A stretch of DNA of 52,827 nucleotides from Hymenobacter lapidiphilus (lineage in GTDB: Bacteria; Bacteroidota; Bacteroidia; Cytophagales; Hymenobacteraceae), in NCBI RefSeq assembly GCF_013377885.1, contig NZ_JABKAU010000034.1:1-52827 (forward strand), written 5' to 3'. The notes below the pieces were generated by a model. That model was given only the letters and a program-made list of their open reading frames with translations. It did not search any database and was not told the origin of the DNA. Of this stretch, positions 31,927 through 40,652 are shown one piece after another (the first letter of the stretch is position 1; each line of letters starts with the position of its first letter). Both the position numbers and the translations under genes were made by a program.

Positions 31927-34632
31927 TCACACTGTCCCCCTACTCGCTTCGTTCTGCCTTCTCAGGCGCTGGCAGAGCACCCGCAGAATATTGCGCAGCA
32001 CTTCGGGCCGCTCCTCCATCACGTCGTAGAAATCTTCCTGATCGAGGCGAAAGGCCAGCGTGGGGGCCAGGGCGCGGGCAGTGGCCGAACGAGGCTCGGC
32101 ATCGAGCAGGGCCAGCTCGCCGAAAAAGTCGCCCGGACCGAAGGTGGCCAGTTGGCGGGCCCCGGTAAAGATGCCCACCTGCCCCTCATACACGATAAAC
32201 AGCGAATTGCCCAGGTCGCCCTGAGCGAAAAGCTGCTCATCGGCCTTCAGGTCGACTTCCTGCATGATGGGGACGATGGCGCTGAGCACATTGGGCGGCG
32301 TGGCGGCAAACAGGGCCGTGCGCTGCAGCACGTCCACCCGGTCGGCGGCAGAAATGCGGGCGGTGGCGGAGTGGTGCATAAGCAGGGCGGCTAAATCGGG
32401 GTTTTCGGTGAGGGCGGCCTGGTAGTCGGCGGGGCGGGTGGCTGCCCAGTATTGCAGCGCAGCCAGGGCCGCTTCGCGCACCAGTGGGCTGGCCGAAGCC
32501 ATGTGTGGCAGCAGCAGCGCCAGGTGCGTGCGTGCGGGCGGCAGCTGCCGCAGCGCCAGGCTCACCGTCCAGTCGGTGAACGTAGTTTCGCCGCGTTCGG
32601 CTACGGCTTCCGGTAGCCGGGCAAAAGCGGCCGGAGCACCGGGCAGCAGCCGGTCGAAGTGGGCGGCCTTAGCGGCAGACGAGCCCAGTTCCAGTAGCGT
32701 CTGCAGGGCCTGATAAGTCGGTCGGTCGATGAGGTTGTCGAGGATTTCGAGGGCATTGGCCTGCCGCTCGCGGGTGGCCTGTGCCACATGGCGCTGCGCA
32801 TCGCGGATGGGTTGGGGCGGATACAACTGCTGCAGCAGCCCGAACAGCCGCTGCTCCAGCCGCTTCAGCTCGTAGCCGAGGGCGTGGTACAACGGGCCGG
32901 CTCCGATACTTGTCTGGCCGTGTAGCAACTGCTGGGCCAACCGCAGCTCCTGGCCCAGCAGCTCGCGGAAAACAGGTGCATCGGTTGGGTTGGGGGCGTG
33001 GTAGCGCAGGGCGCGCAAGGCCGCTTCGCGGTAGGCCAGCTGCGGCCGGCGGGCCAGCTGCACCAGCGCCAGGCGGCTTTCCGGCACCGGCAGCTGCCCG
33101 CAGATGTAGGCCACGCGCCGCACCACAGCTCCCTCAGCTGCCCCTGCCGACTGCAACAAAGCGCAGAGTGCGGGCAGGGCCGTTATGCCCAGGGCCAGCA
33201 GCTGGGTGGTAGCGGCGGCGCGGCTTTTTTTATTGGCCAGGGCCGCTACCAGTGCGGCCACTTCGGCTTCGTTGACGGCGGTGCGGTTTGGGTCGGCAGG
33301 GTTGTTGGCGGCCGTCAGCGGGTCGGGTTTGGGGAGGCTGGCCTCGCCAAACCGGCGGCCCACGGCGTGGCTCAGCTCGGCCAGGTAGTGGCCGTAGGTG
33401 CGATAGAGCAGCAGGGCGGCTCCGGCAATCAGCAGCAGCATCCAGCCAATCTGCCAGCCCAGGCCGGCAGGCAGCGCCAGCAGCAGCAGGGCACCCAGGC
33501 CCAGGCCCAGCGGCTCGTACACGCCCTTGGCCAGCGTGTGGGCCTGCAGCCGCTCGGGGGCCGGCAGCGGCTGGAACAGCACCAGGAACACCGGATCGAA
33601 AAAGGCCCGCCGCAGCACTTCCTGCACCAGAAACAGCCCGCACAGGTACAGCAGCAGCCCTTCCTGGCCCAGCTCGTTGCGCACCCCGAACAGGGCAAAA
33701 CCGGCCAGCAGCACCAGCGGCAGCGCCAGCAGTACCGGCCGTGGCCCCAGCCGGTCGAGGGCGCGGCCGGTTACCGCCAGCTTTAGTAGCATGGCCACCA
33801 GATAGGTAAGAGCCAGCACCGTGCCCACATAGCGCATTACCTGCGCCTGATCGTGGAACTGCTCTTTTACGTTGATGAAAAAGACATACTCAATGCCCGT
33901 AGTAACGGCCGCCAGCAGCAGCATACTCAGGCACATGGTACCCACCAGCCGGCTACTGCCCAGCCAGCGCCGCAAAGGGGTGGCTACGGCTTCGGGCCGA
34001 GCGGCACGGGCAGCCGAGCGCACTACTACCTGGTGGCTGCGGCCGGTAGCCTGCACTACCAGCAGCGCCCCCGCATAGGCCCCAAAGGCCAGCAGCAGCA
34101 GCCACAGCAGCTCGGCATGATGATGCACCAGCACGGCCAGCACGGCCCCCAGGGCCTTGGCCGGCATATCGCCCGAGCTGATGACGCTGAACAGCCGCCG
34201 CCCCTGCCGCACATCAAACACCACCGCCGACACGCCCCAGAATTCGAGGTTAGTGAGCAGGTAGATGACGCGGTAGCCGGCCATAATAGCCACGGCCGCC
34301 GCCACCGACTCGCCGAACGCCACCAGCACCCCGATGACGGCCATCAGCACAACTACTGCCAGCAGCACCCGCACCGCTACTTTCTGCAGGCCCAGGTGGT
34401 GCTCGTAGTGCGCGTACACCTGCCCGGCTCCCAGCATGGCCAGCGCCGAGGCCGCGTAGGCCAGTGGTAAGCTGGTTTCAGGGTGGTTTTCAAGCAGAAT
34501 AACGTTGGCCGCCACGTATACCAGAATGGTACCGATGCCGAGCAGGAAGTTGTGCAGAAAGAACAGCCCCACCGAGCGGCCTTCTTCGGGCCGGATACCC
34601 AGTAACTGCTGCCAGCGGGCGAGAAACGTCAT
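31927..34632 (-). CDS. NTT/MFS-like membrane protein with HEAT repeats and cNMP-binding domain
   Basis: About 901 residues from the ATG at 34632; the open frame runs to 34698. The N-terminal 400 or so residues form about 12 membrane helices resembling the MFS-related ATP/ADP carrier (NTT/Tlc) group. A central Ala/Leu-rich helical region (about 450-760) looks like HEAT repeats. The C-terminal cyclic-nucleotide-binding domain (about 775-895) has the phosphate-binding cassette FGELAL (837-842) followed by the arginine of PRSA (847-850), the canonical cAMP/cGMP contact. It should sense cyclic nucleotides at the inner membrane. It faces the adenylate cyclase gene and is divergent from an HD hydrolase gene. 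Transported substrate, if any, is unknown. Confidence 0.82.
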   Translation of the reverse strand: MTFLARWQQLLGIRPEEGRSVGLFFLHNFLLGIGTILVYVAANVILLENHPETSLPLAYAASALAMLGAGQVYAHYEHHLGLQKVAVRVLLAVVVLMAVIGVLVAFGESVAAAVAIMAGYRVIYLLTNLEFWGVSAVVFDVRQGRRLFSVISSGDMPAKALGAVLAVLVHHHAELLWLLLLAFGAYAGALLVVQATGRSHQVVVRSAARAARPEAVATPLRRWLGSSRLVGTMCLSMLLLAAVTTGIEYVFFINVKEQFHDQAQVMRYVGTVLALTYLVAMLLKLAVTGRALDRLGPRPVLLALPLVLLAGFALFGVRNELGQEGLLLYLCGLFLVQEVLRRAFFDPVFLVLFQPLPAPERLQAHTLAKGVYEPLGLGLGALLLLALPAGLGWQIGWMLLLIAGAALLLYRTYGHYLAELSHAVGRRFGEASLPKPDPLTAANNPADPNRTAVNEAEVAALVAALANKKSRAAATTQLLALGITALPALCALLQSAGAAEGAVVRRVAYICGQLPVPESRLALVQLARRPQLAYREAALRALRYHAPNPTDAPVFRELLGQELRLAQQLLHGQTSIGAGPLYHALGYELKRLEQRLFGLLQQLYPPQPIRDAQRHVAQATRERQANALEILDNLIDRPTYQALQTLLELGSSAAKAAHFDRLLPGAPAAFARLPEAVAERGETTFTDWTVSLALRQLPPARTHLALLLPHMASASPLVREAALAALQYWAATRPADYQAALTENPDLAALLMHHSATARISAADRVDVLQRTALFAATPPNVLSAIVPIMQEVDLKADEQLFAQGDLGNSLFIVYEGQVGIFTGARQLATFGPGDFFGELALLDAEPRSATARALAPTLAFRLDQEDFYDVMEERPEVLRNILRVLCQRLRRQNEASRGTV

Positions 34633-34832
34633 GTTTGATAGAGCTTGTAGCAGATAGCAGGTAGCCAACAGCGGCAAATTACCGCTTGCCGGGTGCAAAC
34701 TACAAGCCTGCCGCCTTTTGAAAGCCTGAACAGCCCGTTTTTCGCATCAACCGCTTACCTTACTGCCCGAAAGCTGCCACGTATTCGCTGCCAGCTATCC
34801 GCCAAGTGCCAGCCGCCAACCGCTCCCCGACA

Positions 34833-35441
34833 ATGGATTGCCTCCGCGCCGAAACATACGTGCTCAACCAGTTGCGCCGGAACCTCTCCCCGTCTCTGCT
34901 TTACCACGGCCTGCACCACACCCTCGACGTAGTGCAGCAGGCCGGGTCGCTGGCCCGGGCCGAGGGAATTACCGATACCGAAGAACTGGCCCTACTGCGC
35001 ACGGCGGCCTATTACCACGATGCCGGTTTCCTGACCACCTACCAGGGCCACGAGGCGGCCAGCTGTGTGCTGGCCCGACAGGTGCTACCTGGCTTCGGCT
35101 ACGCAGCGCCGCAGATTGAGCTGATCTGCCAGCTTATTATGGCCACCCAGATGCCCCAGTGCCCCGGCGACTCGCACCTAGCCCGGATTCTGTGCGATGC
35201 CGACCTGGATTATCTTGGCCGACCTGCCGACTTCTGGCCCGTCAGCCAGACGCTGTTCGGGGAACTGGCAGCCCGGGGCCTCATGGCCGACGAAACCACC
35301 TGGTTGGAGCTGCAGGTTCAGTTTCTGAGCACCCACCACTACTGGACGCCCACGGCTACCGCCCGCCGCGAAGCCGCCAAACAGGAGCGCCTGGCGGAGG
35401 CAAAAGAGCGGTTGGAGAGTTTGGGAAACAGCACGACGTAG
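34833..35441 (+). CDS. HD-domain metal-dependent phosphohydrolase
   Basis: A 202-residue soluble protein from the ATG at 34833. The HD superfamily metal site is visible: His28/His29 in GLHHTLDV, His62-Asp63 in YYHDAGF, His73 in QGHEAA, and acidic residues in DADLDYLG near 122-125. HD proteins hydrolyse phosphomonoesters or diesters, including cyclic nucleotides and alarmones. It is divergent from the cNMP-binding membrane protein with a 200-nt shared promoter region, so a role in nucleotide-signal turnover is a reasonable inference but unproved. Its last codons, AGC ACG ACG TAG, lie inside the palindrome 35429-35532. Confidence 0.82.
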   Translation: MDCLRAETYVLNQLRRNLSPSLLYHGLHHTLDVVQQAGSLARAEGITDTEELALLRTAAYYHDAGFLTTYQGHEAASCVLARQVLPGFGYAAPQIELICQLIMATQMPQCPGDSHLARILCDADLDYLGRPADFWPVSQTLFGELAARGLMADETTWLELQVQFLSTHHYWTPTATARREAAKQERLAEAKERLESLGNSTT

Positions 35442-35532
35442 GGGCGGGGCTTGTCCCCGCCCGCCGTTGAACAGAATCGTTGAAATAGTGCGAATGGCGG
35501 GCGGGGACAAGCCCCGCCCCTACGTCGTGCTG
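35429..35532. repeat. REPIN-like palindrome, 37-bp perfect arms, overlapping two gene ends
   Basis: Arms 35429-35465 and 35496-35532 are exact complements. Each arm holds GTAGGGGCGGGGCTTGTCCC, a GTAG-led hairpin of REP type. CGTTGAAC (35465-35472) begins the 30-nt loop. The arms contain the stop codons of both convergent genes, which therefore share the C-terminal residues Ser-Thr-Thr. A degenerate relative is at 46128-46204. Confidence 0.9.
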
Positions 35533-36584
35533 ATACCCGCTAGCACTTCTTCCAATGCCGTAAACAGCTCCTGGTTATCGTGCTGCTCGTAAGTTTGCAA
35601 GGACGCTTCGAAGCCCGATAAATCGTAGAGGAAGGCCCGGAGATTATCGGGGGTAATGGTGGCAAAGTGGCGGCCGTAGCCGAGCTTCTCTACCTGCGCG
35701 GCATTGAGAAACTGTTCGAACTGCGCCGGAATGGGCACCGCGCAGATGGGCTTGCGCAGGTACACAGCCTCACTGATCAGCGAAAAGCCTCCATTGGTAA
35801 TTACGGCCCGGGCACTGGCCAGGTCGGCCAGAAAACCAGCCTCACTAAAGGCCCGTAACTGCACGTTGCCGTGGGTTTCTTCGCGGTTGAAGCCGTACAC
35901 CCGAAACTCCTGGTTGGGCAGCTGCTGCAGCTGGGCCACCAGGTTTTGCTGGGTAGTGGCCGACTGATACACCAGCACGTGGCGGCCCTTGGTCGGGGCC
36001 AAAGCCAGCACCTCGGGCCGCAGAATGGGCGGCACCAGCGTGGTACGCTCCTTACGCAGGGGCAGCCGGAAAAACGTGCTGATGAGGTAATGCTGGCTGC
36101 GCGGCAGCTTGGCCTGCACCAGGCGGCGGGCCAGCGCCAGGTTGCCCCGCTCGGCGGCCGGCACCGCCACATCCAGCACGGCCCGACTGATTATCTGCAT
36201 GTTGTCGATGCTGATAACCGGCAGGCCTTTCCACTGCGCGTAGTAGTAGCTGAACGATTCGAAGTCGGAAATCACCACGTCGGGCTCGAAGTCGCGCAGC
36301 AGCTCGCGGTACTTGCCGAAGTTAACGCGCAGGCTTTCCGGGGCCGAGCGCAGCGTGAGGGCCGCCGTCCGCGACTTCGATACCGTGATGTTCTTGTACG
36401 CCAGATGGAAGCCCTTTATCTCGTGCACCCCGCCTCCCGGAAAGGCTGCCGCCAGCAGCTGGTAGGCTCGCGAGCTACTCACTACCCGCACCTCATGGCC
36501 CTGGCCCAACAGGTAGCCAATAACCACCTTGCTGCGGGTAGCGTGCCCCAGCCCCTCGCCGGGCACTCCGTACAGAATTTTCAT
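35520..36584 (-). CDS. MJ1255/MurG-like glycosyltransferase
   Basis: A 354-residue GT-B-type protein. MKILYGVPGEGLGHATRSKV at the start is the glycine-rich loop of the MJ1255/VC2487 group, distant relatives of MurG and GT28. The C-terminal half has ITNGGFSLISEAVYLRKPIC, the nucleotide-sugar-binding motif with conserved glycine and glutamate, followed by PIPAQFEQFLNA. It probably adds a sugar to a lipid or cell-wall precursor on the cytoplasmic face. The last residues (Ser-Thr-Thr) and the stop come from the palindrome at 35429-35532. Its neighbours do not reveal the acceptor. Confidence 0.8.
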   Translation of the reverse strand: MKILYGVPGEGLGHATRSKVVIGYLLGQGHEVRVVSSSRAYQLLAAAFPGGGVHEIKGFHLAYKNITVSKSRTAALTLRSAPESLRVNFGKYRELLRDFEPDVVISDFESFSYYYAQWKGLPVISIDNMQIISRAVLDVAVPAAERGNLALARRLVQAKLPRSQHYLISTFFRLPLRKERTTLVPPILRPEVLALAPTKGRHVLVYQSATTQQNLVAQLQQLPNQEFRVYGFNREETHGNVQLRAFSEAGFLADLASARAVITNGGFSLISEAVYLRKPICAVPIPAQFEQFLNAAQVEKLGYGRHFATITPDNLRAFLYDLSGFEASLQTYEQHDNQELFTALEEVLAGISTT

Positions 36585-36613
36585 GGGTGCAAGCGTTGAC
36601 TATCGGTTACGGA

Positions 36614-36709
36614 ACGGCTGCAGCGCGAAGCTCCGGCTTCGCGTATTGCTGACTGCCATACGAGGTCGTTCAGCTGTAGCGCGAAGCCGGAGCTTCGCGC
36701 TACAGCCGT
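36614..36709. repeat. REPIN-like palindrome, 30-bp arms, family D
   Basis: Arms 36614-36643 and 36680-36709 match with one mismatch. Each contains the smaller palindrome CGCGAAGCTCCGGCTTCGCG led by GTAG (GCAG in the left arm). It lies 30 nt after the end of the 36740-37696 gene and upstream of the glycosyltransferase gene. Confidence 0.8.
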
Positions 36710-36739
36710 TTAATGTGTTGGTTGTGCGAGAAAACCCGG

Positions 36740-37696
36740 TTAGCGCCGCGCCGAGGAGCCCGGAATACGGAACTGCAGGCCCAGGCTCGGGATGAACGTG
36801 AGGCCGCTGAGCTTGGCGGTTTGGTTGTTGAGCAGCTGGTATTCGCCGTAGTTCTGGTAGTACACCGACAGCGCCGGAATGACGTAGGCGTAGCGGTAGC
36901 CCAGTTTAGCGTTGAAGAATATTCCGTACGAGCCAAAATTCTGACGAACCGTGGGTAGCTCGGGCACCTTGCCCGTTACGAACTGGCTGCCCGGCCCGTT
37001 GAACAGGTTACCCGGCGTGAGGCCGTAGCGCAGGAAGGTATGGGCGTACACCACGCCGTAGGAAATGGCCCCAATTTCTTCCTCCGCCCCCAACGACTGG
37101 CTGAACACCAGCGGCACAATCAGGTCGTGGCGCGAAGCCCGGAAGCCCAGCAGCGCATTCACATCATCGAGAAAGGGAATGCTCGGCAGCTTAGTACGCT
37201 GGGTGGCATACTGCAGCCCGATGCTGGCGTAAGTGGTGCCGGGCCGGCTGGAACCGGGGTTTTCTACGCTGCCCACGGGCCCCAGAAACTGGTACATGGC
37301 ATCGAATACGTGCGAGCCGAACGCGTACTTGTAGCCCACATCGAGCCGGTCGATAACGCCGTAGCGCAGGTACAGGTCCGACGAAGGCCGCACCGGGTCG
37401 AGGGCGAAGGCAATGGCGGCCACCTGCAGCTTCTCGATGGTCTGGTTGTAGCGCACCGTGTCGTTAGCGGCCTTCTGAGCCAGCTCGCGAGCGGCCGATT
37501 TGAGCGTGGAGCCCGCCTTACTGATAGTTTCGGTGGGCACATTGAAGGCAAGGTTGCCGCCTACCCGAAACTCGCCCCGGGGCGTTACTTTGCCAGTGCT
37601 TACAATGGCGCGCGGCGCGGTGCAGCCAGCAGCCAGCAGGCCGGCGCTACCCGCCAGCAGCCCGGCAACCCAGCGCCGGGAGAAAATAGTGTTCAT
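36740..37696 (-). CDS. Outer-membrane beta-barrel-like lipoprotein
   Basis: About 318 residues from the ATG at 37696; alternative in-frame ATGs lie at 37708 and 37723. The signal peptide ends in LAAGC with lipidation at Cys25. The rest is rich in alternating aromatic/hydrophobic strands (YLRYGVIDRLDVGYKYAFGS, KLGYRYAYVIPALSVYYQNY) as in small outer-membrane barrels, and ends QFRIPGSSARR. The family is not recognised beyond this. It is probably a surface or outer-membrane protein of unknown function, transcribed on its own between the desaturase gene and the glycosyltransferase gene. Confidence 0.65.
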   Translation of the reverse strand: MNTIFSRRWVAGLLAGSAGLLAAGCTAPRAIVSTGKVTPRGEFRVGGNLAFNVPTETISKAGSTLKSAARELAQKAANDTVRYNQTIEKLQVAAIAFALDPVRPSSDLYLRYGVIDRLDVGYKYAFGSHVFDAMYQFLGPVGSVENPGSSRPGTTYASIGLQYATQRTKLPSIPFLDDVNALLGFRASRHDLIVPLVFSQSLGAEEEIGAISYGVVYAHTFLRYGLTPGNLFNGPGSQFVTGKVPELPTVRQNFGSYGIFFNAKLGYRYAYVIPALSVYYQNYGEYQLLNNQTAKLSGLTFIPSLGLQFRIPGSSARR

Positions 37697-37804
37697 AAAG
37701 AGGCGCATAAAAAGTACGTTCATTCGGTGGGCTAAAACCGGGCCGAAGGTACTTTTTATTGCGCAGAGCGGAGGCCCCGCTCTCGTTACTGCCGGGCCGG
37801 CTGG

Positions 37805-38929
37805 CTACGCTGCCACCTGCGCCCGCGGCGTCTGCTGGGCCGTAGCCCAAGCCCCGGCCCCCATCTGCCACAGCACCCGGCGGTGCGACTGCAGCGCCCC
37901 CACAAACGTGGGGTTTTCCAGGTAAGGCAGATTGAATTCGTGGGCCGTTTCGCGCACAATGCGGGCCAGCGCCGGGTAATGGATGTGGCAGACCTTCGGG
38001 AACAGGTGGTGCTCGATCTGACGGTTGAGGCCGCCGCACAGGAAGCTGGCCAAGGGGCTGTCGGGCGAAAAGTTGGCCGTGGTGCGCAGCTGGTGCACGG
38101 CCCAGGCCTCACGCATGTCGTTCTGCTCGTCGGGCAGCGGGAAAGCGGTGCCCTCTACCACATGGGCCAGCTGAAACACGAGGCCCAGCACCAGCCCTTC
38201 CACGAAGTGCATCAGCACAAAGCCCAGCGCCCACTGCCACCACGTAATATCGAGCACCAACAGTGGCACCACAATAAAGAGCACGTAATAAATGGCCTTG
38301 TAAAAGAACAGGTTGAAATATTCGCGGCGCGGATGATTGGCCACCTGCTGCCCAATTTTAGGCTGGAAAAACTTTTTGTAATCCTTGCGCAGCACCCACG
38401 AGAGCGAGGCCAGCCCATAGAGCAAAAACGCATACCAGTGCTGGTACCGCTGAATCCGGCGCACCGGCTCGCTGGCATCGAGCCGCACCAGTCCGGGCGC
38501 TACTTCAATGTCCTCATCGTGGCCGGCAATGTTGGTGTAGGTGTGGTGCACCACGTTGTGGGTAATGTTCCACACGTAAGGGCTGGCCCCAATCAGGTTG
38601 AAAATCAGCCCCAGGCCCTTGTTCACGCGCTTGCTGGCCGAAAACGAGCCGTGCAGCGCATCGTGGCACACATTGAAGCCGATAAAGGCGCAGATGGCCC
38701 CAAGCAACGCCGCCAGCCCTGCCATAACCGGCACGCTGAACTGGTTGGAGATAATCAGCCCGTAGGTGAGCACGAAGGAACCCAGAAAAAAGGCGGTTTT
38801 GGCCCACATAGCGCCGTTGGCGTGGCGCGAGAGGTTGTTGTCGCGGAAATAGGCATCAGCCCGCTCGCGAACTGTGGCAAAAAACGTAGAACGCTGGACG
38901 TTGGTAAACCGAAGGGGTTTGGTGCTCAT
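37805..38929 (-). CDS. Membrane fatty acid desaturase (acyl-CoA/acyl-lipid type)
   Basis: A 374-residue integral membrane enzyme with the three histidine boxes that bind the di-iron centre: HDALH at 89-93, HNVVHH at 124-129 and QIEHHLF from 304. The QxxHH form of the third box is that of front-end desaturases such as delta-6, but no N-terminal cytochrome b5 domain is present. Four to six membrane helices lie between the boxes. It introduces a double bond into membrane fatty acids, likely for fluidity. Regiospecificity cannot be read from sequence. No electron-transfer partner is adjacent. Confidence 0.9.
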   Translation of the reverse strand: MSTKPLRFTNVQRSTFFATVRERADAYFRDNNLSRHANGAMWAKTAFFLGSFVLTYGLIISNQFSVPVMAGLAALLGAICAFIGFNVCHDALHGSFSASKRVNKGLGLIFNLIGASPYVWNITHNVVHHTYTNIAGHDEDIEVAPGLVRLDASEPVRRIQRYQHWYAFLLYGLASLSWVLRKDYKKFFQPKIGQQVANHPRREYFNLFFYKAIYYVLFIVVPLLVLDITWWQWALGFVLMHFVEGLVLGLVFQLAHVVEGTAFPLPDEQNDMREAWAVHQLRTTANFSPDSPLASFLCGGLNRQIEHHLFPKVCHIHYPALARIVRETAHEFNLPYLENPTFVGALQSHRRVLWQMGAGAWATAQQTPRAQVAA

Positions 38930-39153
38930 GCGGCTTTGGTGCTGTTGAACAGCAGCAGAGCTATTCTGCTACAGAGGTGAAAATGGGTAGCCGCCAACTG
39001 GCAGGCTGCCGCGAAGATAGTGCTATTGCCCAACCCAATGGTCGGCAGCAACCCCCTTCTTCTGCTATTCAGGCCCCAAAATTACTACTGTGGCCCGAAC
39101 TGAGCCCTAAACTACTGAGAACGGCGTTTGGTTCGGCGGCCAGCGCCAGGGGC

Positions 39154-39759
39154 CTACTCCTCGTCGGAACCAACCGGGCTCTGGCCACTTAGATAACCGG
39201 CCGTAAACACGTGGTACTGGTCGAAAATGGAGCGTACCGAGCGGCGCAGTACCATTTCGCCCCGCGGCCCGGCCGGCACGCTTACGCCCGAGGCATAACC
39301 GTTCCAGATGGCTTTGTTCGAGCGGTTGTCGATGAGCGTGACGAGCAGTGTGCCTTCTGAGAGCAGCAACCGCACCGGCTGGTAGCCTTTGCGCGCATCT
39401 TTGGGCGTGTCCTCGTCTTCGGCATTGCCGTTGCTCACCCACTTGGTAAAATCTTCCTGCTGATAGCCGCGAAAGCGCATATCGCCTTCGAACAGATGAA
39501 AGTTTACCAGCAGATCGGGCTTGCGGCGGGACGAGCGGTAGCCCTGCACTTTGAGGCGGGTACGGATGGCGTCGCGCACGGCCTCACCCAGCCGGCTGGT
39601 GTCGGAGTTGAGGCCCTCGCCGCTCACGAACTCGTAGGTGCGGTAGCGCCGGAACTGCCCGGCATAGCTGTAGTCAGATTCGACGCGGGCCTCCTGCGAC
39701 ATCAGGCAACCCGACAGCAGCATACTCGCGCTGCCTAGTAAAGTAATCGTCCAGTTCAT
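39154..39759 (-). CDS. DUF4136-type lipoprotein
   Basis: A 201-residue predicted lipoprotein with lipobox LSGC and Cys18. The mature part fits DUF4136: an early YRTYEF strand, an amphipathic helix with EAVRDAIRTRLKVQGYR, then KPDLLVNFHL and VTLIDNRSNKAIWNGYASG near the end. Members are widespread in Bacteroidota and of unknown function, probably attached to the outer membrane. It stands as a single gene. The 224-nt gap on its desaturase side (38930-39153) shows no further gene or clear terminator. Confidence 0.8.
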   Translation of the reverse strand: MNWTITLLGSASMLLSGCLMSQEARVESDYSYAGQFRRYRTYEFVSGEGLNSDTSRLGEAVRDAIRTRLKVQGYRSSRRKPDLLVNFHLFEGDMRFRGYQQEDFTKWVSNGNAEDEDTPKDARKGYQPVRLLLSEGTLLVTLIDNRSNKAIWNGYASGVSVPAGPRGEMVLRRSVRSIFDQYHVFTAGYLSGQSPVGSDEE

Positions 39760-39909
39760 AAGCGCGTGGGAGTTAGTAGGTCGTGCTTACTAAACTACGA
39801 AAACCAACGCGCTTATCGATTGACTATCAGCCGAAAAAGCCCTTATTTTTTTACCCCATCTGGCTCCATCCGCCCCAGAGCAGCCGCAGGAAGCCCAATA
39901 GCTGAAAAC

Positions 39910-40416
39910 TTATCTTGCGGAGCGAGTGTGGCGGCGCAGCTGCAGCGCCTTTATCTGCTCCAGCAGCTCGCCGCTGCCGGGGCCGCGCACCTCCACGCCG
40001 GGTATCAGCTCCTGCACCGGCCGAAACGTAATGGGTGCGGCCGGCGCGCCGGCCTCCCGCAGCCACTCCTGCAGCTGTTGGGCCGAGCTCAGGTACACAA
40101 TCGGGCCCAGGCCCAGCCAGCCGTGGGCGGCCGCGCACATGGGGCAATGCTCGCCGCTGGTGTAGAGCGTAGCTTCCCGTCGCTCCTCTTCCGACAGATT
40201 TTCGCCGGCCCAGCGCACCAGCTCTAGCTCGGGGTGGGCCAGGTTATTCAGCTCGTTCACCCGGTTGCGGGCAGTGGCCAGCACCGCGCCGTTGCCACCC
40301 ACCAGCACCGAGCCAAACGGCTCGTCGCCGGCTTCCAGGGCCTGCTCGGCCAGCGCAAGGCAGTGGCGCAGGTGTTGGAGGTCGGTTTCGGTGAGGAATT
40401 TGGACGGGTGGGGCAT
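39910..40416 (-). CDS. Nucleoside/CMP-type zinc deaminase with HPE motif
   Basis: A 168-residue protein of the cytidine/deoxycytidylate deaminase superfamily. Zinc ligands are the histidine in AHPELEL and the two cysteines in GEHCPMCAAA. The catalytic glutamate is retained, but the usual HAE is HPE and the usual PCxxC is HCPMC. The N-terminal helix and DEPFGSVLVGGNGAVLATARN match guanine deaminase or TadA-like enzymes. Housekeeping TadA cannot be assigned because of these motif changes, so a stand-alone purine or nucleoside deaminase is more likely. It has no operon partner. The 236-nt gap 40417-40652 holds nothing recognisable. Confidence 0.8.
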   Translation of the reverse strand: MPHPSKFLTETDLQHLRHCLALAEQALEAGDEPFGSVLVGGNGAVLATARNRVNELNNLAHPELELVRWAGENLSEEERREATLYTSGEHCPMCAAAHGWLGLGPIVYLSSAQQLQEWLREAGAPAAPITFRPVQELIPGVEVRGPGSGELLEQIKALQLRRHTRSAR

Positions 40417-40652
40417 GGCTAGTAGTGGATAGGTGCGCTATGCGGATTTACCAGGGACGTAGTGGGGGGGCAGCAGTTTCGTGCGTATTTGGTGTAATGC
40501 ATTGCTTCGCCCCTGATTGTTAGGCATTTACGAAGATAGCGGATAGAAAGCACTTAATTGTCACCCGGCAAAAAACTTAGTTAAGTGTAGAAAAATTTCG
40601 AGAATAACGTCACCCGTCATTTTTGCAAAACCCATTTTAGGTGTAGTGATTC

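Noticed and set aside
26805..35441. CBASS/Pycsar-type antiviral system because of a cyclase and a cNMP-binding membrane protein
   Set aside because: The cyclase is a receiver-controlled class IIIb enzyme with its own histidine kinases, and the CNB protein is transporter-like rather than a toxic effector. Two-component signalling fits better.
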